Assembly (NCBI GenBank): GCA_020796225.1 | Contig: CM036771.1 | Location: 29,952,703-30,016,702 of the forward strand | Reading direction: 5' to 3' | Source of the DNA: Arion vulgaris | Lineage: Eukaryota > Mollusca > Gastropoda > Stylommatophora > Arionidae | DNA: 64,000 nucleotides | In this document: piece after piece, positions 11,291 through 23,005 of the stretch | Position numbering within the stretch: the stretch's first letter is position 1 | Layout of the letters: each line of letters opens with the position of its first letter | Made by a program: the position numbers and the translations under genes | The notes under the pieces: model-generated | The model's database searches: none | What the model was told of the DNA's origin: nothing | The model's input: the letters and a program-made list of their open reading frames with translations, nothing else

Positions 11291-11751
11291 CGCTGACCAG
11301 ATTGAGAGATGGGTATCAATATTGGTGCAGCCCAAATAGAACGACATATCTGTGCAAAGAACATCCCAGTTTACCTTCTTCAAGAGAACTCCGTCTTCAA
11401 GTCTGTGTAGAGCATCTCAGTTTACCTTCTGCAAGGTTTCCTTTCCACCTATATCATTTAAACTCACCACATTTTCCTACAGGCCTGTACATTTCACATA
11501 TTTCTCATACCGCCACCTGCACTCCATTTTACCCTTAATGTCGCTTTGTACGATCATTACTGTCGACTATCTACGTTCTTTTACCTGACTCGTATGTCCT
11601 TTCATTGCCGCTCATGCATAGAGAGATGATAAATACGGTATACGTGTTATCTGTATTGGTTACAATGACAGTTACACATCACATCCCGATTACCTGACAA
11701 CTCCGTCTGATTATAAATTAGTAGTCAGTAATCATGACGCTGAGGAGCGTA

Positions 11752-11935
11752 TCGTCGAATGGATTAGAGAGCGGGCTCCCTTTCGGAAAACCCAGTTTTA
11801 AACTCCAATATGGCAAAATAGTTTTTTTCTGTCGGGGACATAAAGAAAAGTCCAAACCTGAACAGTTTCGCTGTGACTGCACTAGTCTTGCGGGCATTAA
11901 ATATCACATGTTCACAAACTTCTGTCCTACACTGT
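11752..11935 (+). mobile_element. SINE-3 copy 1
   Basis: A tRNA-like head (gaatggattagagagcgggc, then a degraded B box gttttaaactcc) is followed by tttttttctgtcggggacat and aacctgaacagtttcgctg, shared with the copies at 34871 and 57772. Confidence 0.58.
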
Positions 11936-12159
11936 CCTAACAACCGGTATTATATTCAGTGAAGACAGTTTATGAAACAAATTCATGACGCTGAACTAGT
12001 CAGTAATTTCCGATGTACAACGGATTAGAAATGAAGGTCTGGACGTTCACAAGGAAACGGAGAATAACTACGGAACAATAGTTTAAGCATTGTGACCTGA
12101 CGTGGGAAACAATTAATAAAAAACCGGTATAACGACAACATTGGAAGTTATTGAGGTAG

Positions 12160-13190
12160 CATTATGTGTCAAACAGGATAGGAAGATAATTAGAATAGAA
12201 TCGTTATGGTATGCAGCATCCGAGTCTAATGTAATAAGTATATGGAATGAAGGGGTTGACAGACATTCGGGCAGTGTTACTGTCTAGAGTGGTCTAGCAA
12301 TGAATGAGGTTGATATTCTGAATATTTTACGGGAGAGGACGTGTAAACGATTCAATGAACGAGTGTGAAACTGCAACCCTAACCAGACTGCAAGAATGTC
12401 AAATCAAACGTAATGTAGCTAGTCTAAAGTGATATGCTGGAAGCCAAAAAGTAATACTAGACCAACACAGAACTGATGTTGTTAGTCGCATATGTTGGAA
12501 GTAGAACAACACAGAACTGATATTGTTAGCAGTATATGTTGGAAGCTGATCAACACAGAACTGATATTGTTAGTCGCATATGTTGAAAGCTGATCAACAC
12601 AGAACTGATATTGTTAGCCGTATATGTTGGAAGCTGACCAACACAGAACTGATATTGTTAGTCGCATATGTTGGAAGTAGACCAACACAGAACTGATATT
12701 GTTAGTCGCATATGTTGGAAGCTGATCAACACAGAACTGATATTGTTAGCCGTATATGTTGGAAGCTGACCAACACAGAACTGATATTGTTAGTCGTATA
12801 TGTTGGAAGCTGACCAACACAGAACTGATATTGTTAGTCGTATATGTTGGAAGCTGACCAACACAGAACTGATATTGTTAGTCGTATATGTTGGAAGCTG
12901 ACCAACACAGAACTGATATTGTTAGTCGCATATGTTGGAAGTAGACCAACACAGAACTGATATTGTTAGTCGTATATGTTGGAAGCTGACCAACACAGAA
13001 CTGATATTGTTAGTCGTATATGTTGGAAGCAGACCAACACAGAACTGATATTGTTAGTCGTATATGTTGGAAGCTGACCAACACAGAACTGATATTGTTA
13101 GTCGCATAGGCTGAATGACATACAGAGGCAGAAATCAGAGCACTTATGGACTAATTATTGCGATGTGGAGCGATTCTGATATGTCGACTG
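12160..13190 (+). mobile_element. LINE-I1-like C-terminal fragment hosting a minisatellite
   Basis: From 12180 the sequence follows the end of RNase H and the C-terminal tail of LINE-I1. NEVDILNILRERT is at about 12304-12340, and accctaaccagactgcaag at 12378 matches the LTRLQ codons of the good copy. From about 12452 the codons for NQQRTGVVSRHTL expand into a 44-bp array. After the array, SEHLWTNY at about 13137 completes the element tail. Many stops and frameshifts are present. 11940-12160 may be a still more degraded part of the same element. Confidence 0.68.
12452..13110. repeat. 44-bp minisatellite, about 15 copies, born in LINE-I1 coding sequence
   Basis: The unit reads accaacacagaactgatatt gttagtc(g/a), then tatatgttggaagctg. 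It corresponds to the NQ(Q/H)RTG(V/D)VSR codons of LINE-I1, and LINE sequence continues on both sides in register. Units differ by a few substitutions (cgta/cgca, ctgacc/tagacc). Confidence 0.85.
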
Positions 13191-13724
13191 AACCGAACAA
13201 AACTAATCAAAACGTGACTCCTACAAAATGAGAGAATGTGTCGCCCCCTCGACGTTAATACGCAATAAAAAATATGAGGCGTCCCTTTAATAACTTATGA
13301 AAAAAAAGTTATCTCTTCAAAGACTTACACAAGTCTAGTGTATCTTCTGTGTTGTGTGTGTAACTTGATCGTTCATCTGTTCTAAGTGACATGTTTTCGT
13401 CTTGGTGTCTTCTGTTCAACTACTACCAGTAGTTATTGAGTTTAACAATGACGGATAACAATAAAATCAATTATTGAAGGAATATTTATAATTCATTATC
13501 AGTGGTTTCCTGAACTTTCAATACATAATAGCTTGCTGCATATTATGCTATTTGATGTGACATTTTTCTCGAATTGTTCATGAAGGAGTAATGTAGTTTA
13601 CTTTCGAATAGCAGGTAATCATTGTTAGAGTTTTCGAAAATATATCTGATTTTATGTATAACTTTTTTTCTATCTATAATTTCTCTTCTTTCTTCATATT
13701 TATATATCTATTGGCCCTATATAT
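13191..13724. other. AT-rich stretch with no recognised feature
   Basis: No open frame, repeat or element end was recognised. A few oligo-A and oligo-T runs are present. Confidence 0.5.
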
Positions 13725-13890
13725 ATATAACAGAGTACTCCAGTGCGATATTGAACCAATACTTATGTATGGCAGCGAATCATGGACAATGAAAAAACAA
13801 TCAATAAGATCATTGAAGCCACATAAATGGGGTTTTACAGAAGAATGCTAAAAATTCCATGGACAGCGGAGAAAAGAAATGAGGAGGTTT
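13725..13890 (+). mobile_element. RTE LINE fragment
   Basis: A short stretch encodes EPILMYGSESWTMKKQSI, the conserved (L/V)(L/M)YGSE(T/S)WT block of RTE-type ORF2. After a frameshift the KFHGQRRKE region corresponds to the usual KIPWTxKxxNE. Both ends are truncated. Confidence 0.72.
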
Positions 13891-14764
13891 AAAATCAGGC
13901 CTGCATGGGGTCACAGGAGCATGGGGACAACGTCGCGCCAGGATTAGTGAGCTGGCACTAATCACGACCCTGCCCCACCTCCTCGTTGTTCCCCTGGAAA
14001 CAGACAGTGGTTCTGGTGTAGCTAAAAGGGTAGGGATCGAGGGAGAGCTTCTCTGGTGTAGGTAGAAATGCAGAGGTAGTCATGCTAGATAGGATCCGCT
14101 CGCAACACAAACGAGCGGAATCCCAGAGTGGCTATTAATGCTCGTCTCTCCCGGCCGAAACAAACAGCTGAATGGATCCAGGGAATTGACGTGGGCCCGC
14201 GTGGAGCAAAACGTGGGTCCGAAACGAGTTGCACGCATAGGGCGAAATTCGGAGCTTTGAGGAGGGGGACCCAAGTTGAGCTCTGTGTCCGAACAAACTA
14301 GAGGCATTGTGAAGGTGTGCACGGTGAAAAACTAGAGGCATTGTGAAGGTGTGCACGGTGAAAAACTAGAGGCATTGTGAAGGTGTGCACGGTGAAAAAC
14401 TAGAGGCATTGTGAAAGTGTGCACGGTGAAAAACAACAGAAACGTAAGAAACAGTAGTCGTCTGTGAATGAATCCCAACTCCCACGGAGTAAAGGGTCGC
14501 AAGAAAATTGCCAGCTGTGGGGCAAGAATCAATAAGAACGATGCGTAACGAATCAAAAGTCTCGGCAATCTCTGAAAACGCTGTAACGTATCATGTCGAC
14601 TCACCAGAAGATTGCGGCAAACTCCGTATCAAAGGCGTAACGCAGATACATTTGCTGGTTACGGTTGGCAAATCGTAAATTCTTCCCGGAATAGACACAT
14701 AATTATAACCTAACCCAAATCCATGGTATTTCCGAAACATTTTGACTTGCCCCACCAACAAAAA
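13891..14764. other. GC-richer segment with a 34-bp tandem repeat
   Basis: This stretch is richer in G+C than its neighbours and has no recognised coding content. It includes four 34-bp units beginning actagaggcattgtgaaggt at 14297, 14331, 14365 and 14399. Open frames on the minus strand over the repeat are by-products. It could be an unrecognised repeat family. Confidence 0.5.
14297..14432. repeat. 34-bp tandem repeat, 4 copies
   Basis: Units are identical except for one g-to-a change in the fourth (gtgaaagtg). Confidence 0.8.
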
Positions 14765-14799
14765 TGATCACGTTCTGCAACGGCCACTGCTACTATTAC

Positions 14800-16425
14800 C
14801 ACTGCTAATATTACTACTGCTACTATTACTACTGCTACTATTACTACTGCTACTATTACTACTATTAATGCTACTATTACTACTGCTACTATTACTACTA
14901 TTAATGCTACTATTACTACTGCTACTATTACTACTGCTACTATTACTACTATTAATGCTACTATTACTACTGCTACTATTACTACTATTAATGGTACTAT
15001 TACTACTGCTACTATTACTACTGCTACTATTACTACTATTAATGGTACTATTACTACTGCTACTATTACTACTATTAATGGTACTATTACTACTGCTACT
15101 ATTACTACTAAATGGTACTATTACTCTGCTACTTACCACTGCTACTATTACTACTATTAATGGTACTATTACCACTGCTACTATTACTACTATTAATGGT
15201 ACTATTACTACTGCTACTATTACCACTGCTACTATTACTACTATTAATGGTACTATTACTACTGCTACTATTACCACTGCTACTATTACTACTGCTACTA
15301 TTACTACTGCTACTATTACTACTGCTACTATTAATACTATTAATGGTACTATTACTACTGCTACTATTACCACTGCTACTATTACTACTATTAATGGTAC
15401 TATTACTACTGCTACTATTACCACTGCTACTATTACTACTATTAATGGTACTATTACTACTGCTACTATTACCACTGCTACTATTACTACTATTAATGGT
15501 ACTATTACTACTGCTACTATTACTACTATTAATGGTACTATTACTACTGCTACTATTACCACTGCTACTATTACTACTATTAATGGTACTATTACTACTG
15601 CTACTATTACTACTATTAATGGTACTATTACTACTGCTACTATTACCACTGCTACTATTACTACTATTAATGGTACTATTACTACTGCTACTATTACCAC
15701 TGCTACTATTACCACTGCTACTATTACTACTGCTACTATTACCACTGCTACTATTACTACTATTAATGCTACTATTACTACTGCTACTATTACCACTGCT
15801 ACTATTACTACTATTAATGCTACTATTACTACTATTAATGGTACTATTACTACTGCTACTATTACCACTGCTACTATTACCACTGCTACTATTACTACTG
15901 CTACTATTACCACTGCTACTATTACTACTATTAATGCTACTATTACTACTGCTACTATTACCACTGCTACTATTACTACTATTAATGCTACTATTACTAC
16001 TGCTACTATTACCACTGCTACTATTACTACTATTAATGCTACTATTACTACTGCTACTATTACCACTGCTACTATTACTACTATTAATGGTACTATTACT
16101 ACTGCTACTATTACCACTGCTACTATTACTACTATTAATGGTACTATTACTACTGCTACTATTACTACTATTAATGGTACTATTACCACTGCTACTATTA
16201 CTACTATTAATGGTACTATTACTACTGCTACTATTACCACTGCTACTATTACCACTGCTACTATTACTACTGCTACTATTACCACTGCTACTATTACTAC
16301 TATTAATGCTACTATTACTACTGCTACTATTACCACTGCTACTATTACTACTATTAATGGTACTATTACTACTGCTACTATTACCACTGCTACTATTACT
16401 ACTATTAATGGTACTATTAATATCA
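14800..16425. repeat. ACT/TAC-based higher-order array, about 1.6 kb
   Basis: It is built from 15-bp blocks (actattactactgct or actattaccactgct) punctuated by actattactactattaatg(g/c)t. The blocks form longer repeating groups of about 36, 51 and 66 bp. Because the period is a multiple of three and lacks stops, both strands show several long open frames of low complexity (Leu runs, Ile-Thr-Thr, Asn-Ser-Ser); none should be called a gene. Confidence 0.92.
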
Positions 16426-16470
16426 GCTTTTTTTATTTCCAATGAAAATAATGCTTGCAAATGTTGCTCT

Positions 16471-16480
16471 ACTAGTACTA

Positions 16481-16513
<33 letters not shown>

Positions 16514-16756
16514 TGGCGACGACGACGAGTACTGCTACCGCTACTATTACTACTACTACTACTACTACTCTACTACTACTACTGCTACTACTACTACTAA
16601 TACTACTACTACTACTTCTACTACTACTACTACTTCTACTACTACTACTCCTACTACTACTACTACTACTTCTACTACTACTACTGCTACTACTACTACT
16701 AATACTACTACGACGACTACTACTACTACGACTACTACTTCTACTACTACTTCTAC
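16471..16756. repeat. (CTA)n microsatellite with ttc interruptions
   Basis: About 285 bp of cta/tac triplets with occasional ttcta, cga and taat interruptions. A 45-bp unique spacer separates it from the preceding array. Similar triplets resume at 17811-17850, showing that an RTE-A copy was inserted into the microsatellite. Confidence 0.88.
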
Positions 16757-17810
16757 TTAGTTAGTTTGTTCCTTTCGTGCCAAAAGCGGCACATAGGGCA
16801 GAGGTTTTAGATCTCCATGTGATGCGGTTTTCATTGCTAGCAGTTGGAGATCTTGTATGGTTTTACATCCCAATAGTTTACTTTCTTGTTGGATTGTTGT
16901 TCTTCGAAGAGTGGTCTTTGGTCTTCCACGTTTTCTTTTCCCAACTGGTGACCACATAAGGACTTGTGGATTTAGTTTCTTTTCGTCTGATCTAAGAACA
17001 TGACCTAAATATTTCCACCTTCGTTTCCTTATAATATTTGATATGGGTTGTTGGTGTGTTCTATCTCTCACTGTGTTGTTAGAAACGAAATCACTCCATT
17101 TTACTTTTCATAATTTTCGGAGACATTTATTCTCAAAGCTGTCCAGTTTCTTATCAATTTTCTTTGTTGATTTCCAACTTTCAGAACCGTAGGTCAGTAC
17201 AGGAATCACACATGACCTAAATAATTTAACTTTTGTGCATATACTAAGGTCTTGAGATTGCCAGATATTTGTTAATTTAGTGAAGGCACTAGCTGCTATA
17301 GCAATATGAGAGTTTATTTCTTTCATCGTGTCTCCTTTGTTTGACACTTTACTCCGCAAATATGTAAAATGTTCAACTTTCTCCAGTGTTTGGCCATTTA
17401 TTACGATGTTGTCTGTCGAGTTCGTGAGGTCCATAATTTTGGTCTTGGCAGAATTGATCTGGAGACCAACCTGTTCTGCAAGTGTGCAAAGATTGCTCGT
17501 TAGTTTGTGGGTTGCTTGTGTGGTTGAATTCAATATGGCCACGCCATCGGCAAAGTCAAGATCAAATAGTCTGCTGTTATTAAGCCATTTGATGCCTAGT
17601 TGATCATCTTGGGTGTATTTGCGCATGATCCAGTCTATAGTTATCCCCAAAAGCATAGGTGACATAACGCAGCCCTGCTTCATACCCGAATTGACTGTGA
17701 ACCAGTCTGAATTTCCTGCATCTGTTCTTACACAGCAGGATGCTTCAGAATAGAAGGCTTTATAATATTGATGTATTTTTCCTGGAAGCCGTAGGTCTTA
17801 AGAATCTCCC
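16757..17810 (-). mobile_element. RTE-A LINE, 5' truncated, inserted in the microsatellite
   Basis: A close relative of the copy at 3744-7135. From its 3' end at 16757 it includes RRWKYLGHVLRSDEKKL and KRKRGRPKTT (17071-16800), then 17683-17108 with MKQGCVMSPMLLGITIDWIM, and a stop-free 191-codon RT and thumb region. The catalytic box reads FADG rather than FADD (about 17540-17560), removing one metal-binding Asp. It has no equivalent of the RTE-B insertion, so it shows the empty site for that event. It is cut off at the 5' end near 17810, where tac/ttc triplets resume. Confidence 0.87.
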
Positions 17811-18045
17811 TGCTACTTCTACAACTACTTCTATTATTATTGTTACTAGTACTTCTAAAACTTTTTTTGAGGCGAAAAATGTAACCTGGCAACAAAATAG
17901 AATGGGTAGACTACGTAGAAGATTGAGTCAGAATGTGACTGTTGATTTGAACATGATGTAAGCAGAAGTCTGACATCTGGTCTTTGTGTGAGAGAGAAAT
18001 TCTAAAGGACTGTTAGGGTGGTAACGTTCTGCTTCAGACTAGCTA

Positions 18046-18410
18046 TTGGATATGATAATAATAATACATTCCTCTCATACTGGTATACGTTACATAGGGC
18101 CTACAAGTAATCTCTCCATACCGCTCTGTCCGTGGGTGAACTCGCTCAGTCTCTTCCATGGAATTGAGTTGGATATTTCTTGCCTCTCTGAGCAAAGTTC
18201 ATTTCAGTATTTCTCTAGGGCGTCCTTGCTTTTATGAACACTTTGCCTCCCACTCAATGCCTGCTTTGGTATTATTGATAATTTCTTTCAACGTATGCCC
18301 AACAAATTTCCATCTTTTCCTTCTTATAACAGTTCTTACTAGCATTACCAGATATTTCTCAGATTTCATCACATGTCCTGATGTACTAGTGTGACCCATA
18401 AAGAATCTGG
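18046..18410 (-). mobile_element. RTE-E LINE 3' end
   Basis: On the minus strand it encodes VRTVIRRKRWKFVGHTLKE followed by degraded codons matching the usual REARNI...ME region, and it ends in a taataataat-type tail (gataataataata at 18054-18066). The same 3' end occurs at 59395 and 63183. The flank 17860-18045 has no recognised feature. 18411-18666 is AT-rich without a gene. Confidence 0.75.
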
Positions 18411-18679
18411 TCACGGTTAAACTATGAAAATGTAGTGTGATAGTATGGGTAGTCGTGCCAATACTGAGCACGGTACAACCAGAAAGAAGTCTGTGTCCTT
18501 GTCACTAGTATACCTCAGTCATTCATATCCACATGCTCTCCCTCTGTCTTACTCAAGTCGATGTTACATTTCTATGTTTATTTAAATATTCTTCTTCAAA
18601 GAATACATTTTTTAATAACAAAGCAACATATAAACACAACAAAATTTATATATACATTAAAAGCACATACATTTAACAC

Positions 18680-19701
18680 TTGACTATCCTACTATGGAGT
18701 ATAGAATACTGTTGAGCCGTGCACGAGCATACCTTCGAGTCAATGCTGACACACAACATCCTCTGCACTTGGAAATAAAGAGACAAAAGGAAATAGGTTA
18801 AAAGAGGAAAATCTTGGATGGGTCAGGCCGAGGACTGTATTGAACAGGTGTGTACACTTGAAGACATTGATCCCGGTGAAGAATGGATACCAGTGCCAAC
18901 AGGAATTGCTACATCCTTTTCTGTATTCATCGAACTTGCTAAAGAATGCAGACAACACAACCCACTTGTCGTGGAGGCAGAGGTTCAGGCATTAATTTCT
19001 GAGAACGCATCTGCGCATGATGTAATCATTTATACGGATGGTTCGGTGATTCGACATGTGCGGAGCTCGTGGGCTTTCACTGCTCAGGTCGGAGGTGATG
19101 TTGTGAAGGAAAACAGTGGTGGTTTTGCCGTGACTACGAGCAGTCTCACTATGGAAATCATGGCGGTTACCAAAGCGATGATTTGGCTAGAATCACAGAC
19201 TTTTATCCATGCATGTTTTCTCAGTGACTCAATGAGTATGCTCAGGAAGATTGAAACAGGATGGGCTCGGAGGCATTGGATAGAATCGCTGGGGAGGTCT
19301 AAGCTGACAAAGATCAGTTTTATTTTTGTGCCAGGGCATGCAGGTGTAAGGGGAATGAACGTGCGGATAAGCTTGCAGGTATGGCTGCTGTCCAAAGCGG
19401 GCGAGCAATGGACCAGGCTGATATTATAAATTCCTTAAGGGAGAGAGGGCGTGTACATGATTCACGTAATAGCGGCGAATCCACAACACTAACCAGACTG
19501 CAAGAACTCAAAGTTAAGTGTGGTGTAGCTCGACAAGAACGCTATGCTGGCAGACAAAGAAGAATTGTAAACCAACAAAGAACCGGTGTCGTTAGTCGCC
19601 ACACGCTGATGGACATACTGAGGGAGAGATCGGAGCACTTATGGACTAATTTGTTCGACGTGCAATGATGGTGATCCGACGACTAAACTAAAACTAAAAC
19701 T
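18680..19701 (+). mobile_element. LINE-I1 copy 1, young, 5' truncated
   Basis: A perfect 13-bp target duplication, atacatttaacac, lies at 18667-18679 and 19702-19714. The insert covers the end of ORF2 of an I-superfamily LINE. Codons for LDYPTMEYRIL start at about 18681. The RNase H domain follows, with VIIYTDGSVI (first Asp), LTMEIMAVTKA (Glu) and FLSDSMSMLRK (Asp). FVPGHAGVRG then runs into a one-base frameshift at about 19352. The tail module MDQADIINSLRERGRVH ... NQQRTGVVSRHTLMDIL (19407-19620) follows, and the element ends in actaaa repeats. The same frameshift is present in the copy at 35116. Very high similarity to that copy suggests recent insertion. Confidence 0.9.
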
Positions 19702-19714
19702 ATACATTTAACAC

Positions 19715-20560
19715 ATAAAGAATATGTTCCCTCCCCATATTTATTCCCTTCTACTATAAAGTACCTAACGTTTCCATTCAGGCTTATATCCATAAGAAAT
19801 ATAAACACAACTTGATCTATCTCTATGCAAGTCTATGTGTCCAGTACTGAGGGTTCTCTGAAGATGATGAAGACTTCAAAGTAATTTGTGAGACAATATG
19901 TCCCAGTGCTATTCTGATGTACATCTCCGGCTAGAGCTCTCTGCTGGTGTCTTATTTCTCATCTCTCTGGTTTCTGATCTCTGGTTTGTCGTCTGCTGCA
20001 GATTCTGCTTATAGTTTTGTATTCTATAGGATCAAACCTATAGTCTCTGGTTCTTCATTCTCTGCTTCTAAGTCTAGGTTCTACTTCTAAGTTCTGCTTT
20101 TACTTCTTTTGACTGCTCTCTGTCCGTCTTCAGTATGACCAGACAGTATCTTGTAGTGACTTCTAATGTCTGTCTTACTAGCTCTCCGCCACTCTAACTC
20201 TATGTGTGAGAGTCTAATTTGAATGTCTGCCTATCTGTCCTGTGCTCGACCAGGGTAAATATATCTCCCCTGCCCACGCATCTCTTTGTTATTACGTCAC
20301 AAGCCACGATGAATTCTTTCAATATCGCGGACTGGCGACAGCCAGCTTAGACTTTAGTCCCCCAAAAAGCTAAAATTAGTAACAATTCGACAGTTACTAG
20401 TCTCTGAATTGAGATCAAACGACAAAGCCACACTACACAAATATTTCTGTCCAACTGTCAACCACCTTCCCCCACCATTTCTTGGAAGTTAGGTTATGAT
20501 TGTGACACTCCCTGATGTAGGAGATGGGAGAACTGGCTTACCAATAATAACCCTATTGCA
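19715..20560. other. Stretch with no recognised gene
   Basis: Pyrimidine-rich (many tctg and ttct words from 19900 to 20200). No coding region or element end was recognised. If the host gene below is real, this is intron 5' of its first coding exon. Confidence 0.4.
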
Positions 20561-20589
20561 CTGAATTATCTTTTTGATAATTACTAGTT

Positions 20590-20745
20590 ATCCAAAGACC
20601 CCTAGGATAGTTGCTGGCTACGGAATTCGTGCAATACTCTCGGCCAGGTGGCGTGCCATTTCTACGGAGCAGAACCGAACCATATGGGGTAAAACCCGGT
20701 GCAATGAAGTCAATCCTTCTGCTTTAAAGCCCCCTTTAAACTACT
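20590..20745 (+). mobile_element. SINE-2 fragment
   Basis: Matches the body of the complete SINE-2 in the sense orientation: gcaatactctcggccaggtg, then gtgccatttctac, then gtgcaatgaagtcaatcctt. The tRNA-like head is missing. It ends about 190 bp before the host exon. Confidence 0.68.
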
Positions 20746-20936
20746 CTGAAGTCGGGAGAAGCCACGCCTGTATAGCGGGGAACTATGATAAAAGGAAAGC
20801 GGGCCTTCATGAAAAAATCAGTCAGAAGCGACATACCAGTTGCACTGACGATGTCTGAATTCATTCAATGCGTGCGAACACAGAAGAAGAAGAAGAATGA
20901 TAACTAATAATTGCATATGTTATTTGTTCATTGCAG

Positions 20937-21099
20937 ATATTGTTCAACATGTTTCCATATTTTAAAAAGAAGAAGGTTCTAGCATTTCTGGTTGTCACAT
21001 GTATCGTTCCTCTCAGCTTTAACTTGTACACAAGGATGTCAGCGCAGACTGAACGTCAGGATGTAGTTCATACTTTACAACGGCTTGAGGGCCCTCCAG
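20937..21099 (+). CDS. Putative first coding exon of a type II membrane protein
   Basis: An acceptor (tatttgttcattgcag, AG at 20935-20936) precedes 12 bases of leader and an ATG at 20949. The 50 codons encode a short basic cytosolic tail (MFPYFKKKK), a hydrophobic anchor (VLAFLVVTCIVPLSFNLY, about residues 10-27) and a hydrophilic start of a lumenal stem. They run into a donor, cag/gtaaat, at 21099/21100 with one base of a codon left over (phase 1). A splice acceptor before the ATG implies at least one upstream 5' UTR exon. This architecture is typical of Golgi glycosyltransferases and sulfotransferases. It is unlike the surrounding transposon sequence, is not repeated in the window, and joins in phase to the exon at 39266. 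Exon status is inferred from signals and reading frame only. Confidence 0.55.
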
Positions 21100-21239
21100 G
21101 TAAATGATGTTTGTTTAAGACTGCGTGATTTATATTTTTGTCTGGCATGCATAGTCATACGCGTCTGAGAATGTAAGGTATATTGATTTGGTTTCTGCGT
21201 TTTGAAGTGCAGAATCACTTGAGATGTGACCTGTGGTTT

Positions 21240-21807
21240 GGGCGTCAAGTAAGTTATTGAAGGCGTCAAGTAAGTTATTGAAGGCGTCAAGTAAGTTATT
21301 GAAGGCGTCAAGTAAGTTATTGAAGGCGTCAAGTAAGTTATTGAAGGCGTCAAGTAAGTTATTGAAGGCGTCAAGTAAGTTATTGAAGGCGTCAAGTAAG
21401 TTATTGAAGGCGTCAAGTAAGTTATTGAAGGCGTCAAGTAAATTATTGAAGGCGTCAAGTAAGTTATTGAAGGCGTCAAGTCAGTTATTGAAGGCGTCAA
21501 GTCAGTTATTGAAGGCGTCAAGTCAGTTATTGAAGGCGTCAAGTCAGTTATTGAAGGCGTCAAGTCAGTTATTGAAGGCGTCAAGTCAGTTATTGAAGGC
21601 GTCAAGTCAGTTATTGAAGGCGTCAAGTAAGTTATTGAAGGCGTCAAGTCAGTTATTGAAGGCATCAAGTCAGTTATTGAAGGCGTCAAGTCAGTTATTG
21701 AAGGCGTCAAGTCAGTTATTGAAGGCGTCAAGTCAGTTATTGAAGGCGTCAAGTCAGTTATTGAAGGCGTCAAGTCAGTTATTGAAGGCGTCAAGTCAGT
21801 TATTGAA
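21240..21807. repeat. 21-bp minisatellite, 27 copies
   Basis: The unit is ggcgtcaagtaagttattga(a). Two subtypes are segregated: aagtaag units dominate the first 11 copies and aagtcag units the rest. It begins 140 bp after the donor of the preceding exon. The multiple-of-three period keeps one frame open on each strand (Ser-Lys-Leu-Leu-Lys-Ala and Ser-Ile-Thr-Asp-Leu-Thr-Pro), which is not evidence of a protein. Confidence 0.93.
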
Positions 21808-21818
21808 TGCTGACATTC

Positions 21819-22073
21819 ACCCCCGTGTGTTGCCGGTGCTCGCGAGGGGATCAAATAATAGTAACACTGTGACCTACGAGATATGTTGTAAGAGGCGACT
21901 GCGGAAGGGCCTAGGGAAGCTAGTAAATAAAAAGCGTCGCAGAAATCGGATGTGCTGGCCTACATGTAGGCGCATAACTGGTATAACGTACAATCACGCT
22001 TAGGCTCAGATCACATACAGATCACAAAGGGGTTTAACAAGTGATGGATATTGAGCGATGGAAGAAGAAGAAT
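21819..22073 (+). mobile_element. SINE-1 copy 3, complete
   Basis: A perfect 13-bp target duplication, aatgctgacattc, lies at 21806-21818 and 22074-22086. The element is 255 bp, has the core tgtaagaggcgactgcgg, and ends in gaagaagaagaat. It inserted at the very edge of the 21-bp array. Confidence 0.85.
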
Positions 22074-22174
22074 AATGCTGACATTCTTCATTTGAAGATC
22101 ATATTCATCGCACATTAAACATGTCCATAATTGCTCTGATTTCCTCCCAAACATGTATTTCAATGCATTTAGAC

Positions 22175-22564
22175 CTGCGTTTCCCAAAGTGGGCGATACC
22201 GCCTCCCAGTGGGCGATGAATCCGTCCAGGGGGGCGATAGTGGGTTCAGAAACATTTGCGGGGAGTTTTTTTTGTGATTTTATCATTGAATAATCATTAA
22301 AAATTTGAATTCTGCATTTTAATTTATCATATGCCCGTCTTACACGATCCATTTTTTCATAAATTTTCTACTTCATGCATATAATCATTTAAAAATTGAC
22401 CATGTGTTACATAAATATATATCAAATTTCTATGTCAAAGAGAAAGTAGAGCATGTATGTATGGTGGAGGGGGGCGTTAGCAAACTGCTATATTGTTGAG
22501 GGGGCGTTACAAAGTTTATGTTGTGCAAAGTGGGCGGAGAGCCAAAAAAGTTTGGGAATCTATG
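22175..22564. mobile_element. hAT MITE E1
   Basis: The left end is ctgcgtttcccaaagtgggc and the right end gtttgggaatctatg. Flanks are atttagac (22167-22174) and gtttagac (22565-22572), an 8-bp duplication with one mismatch. GC-rich subterminal regions carry repeated gggcg words. It is non-coding. Confidence 0.75.
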
Positions 22565-22579
22565 GTTTAGACTTTAGAC

Positions 22580-23005
22580 CAGCGTTTCCCAAAGTGGGTG
22601 TAACCGCCCCTCCCCAGTGGGCGCTGAGGCGTTCTATGGAGGGGGCGATAGCGGTTTAAAGAATTGGGGGTGTTCAAGCGATTAGGGGGCGGTGGCTCCT
22701 TAAAGAATAAATTAATAATAAATATTTTTAAATAAATTTTTTCGTGATTTTGCGATTGAATAATCATTAAAAATTCATCTTATGCCCGTCTTACACGATC
22801 CATTTTTTATCCATTTTCTATTTCATGTATATAATCATTTGAACATTGACCATGTATGACAGAAATATAAATCAATTTTCTATGTCAAGAGAAAATAGAG
22901 CAGTATATATGGAAGGAGCGTTGCAAACTGTATAATGTGGAGGGGCGTTACAAAGTTTATGTTGTGCAAAGTGGGCGGTGGCTCGAATAAGTTTGGGAAT
23001 CTTTG
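22580..23005. mobile_element. hAT MITE E2
   Basis: The left end is cagcgtttcccaaagtgggt and the right end gtttgggaatctttg. Flanks are ctttagac (22572-22579) and gtttagac (23006-23013). It is about 426 bp, a sister of E1, and abuts E1 and E3 with only the tttagac target word between them. Confidence 0.75.

Noticed and set aside
14742..16764. Several open frames of 450-570 codons on both strands (Leu runs, Ile-Thr-Thr repeats, Asn-Ser-Ser repeats)
   Set aside because: They are translations of a stop-free triplet-phase array; all phases are open and none has gene context.
21075..22003. A 256-codon plus-strand frame and a 259-codon minus-strand frame with 7-residue repeats
   Set aside because: By-product of the 21-bp array fused to SINE-1 and intron sequence.
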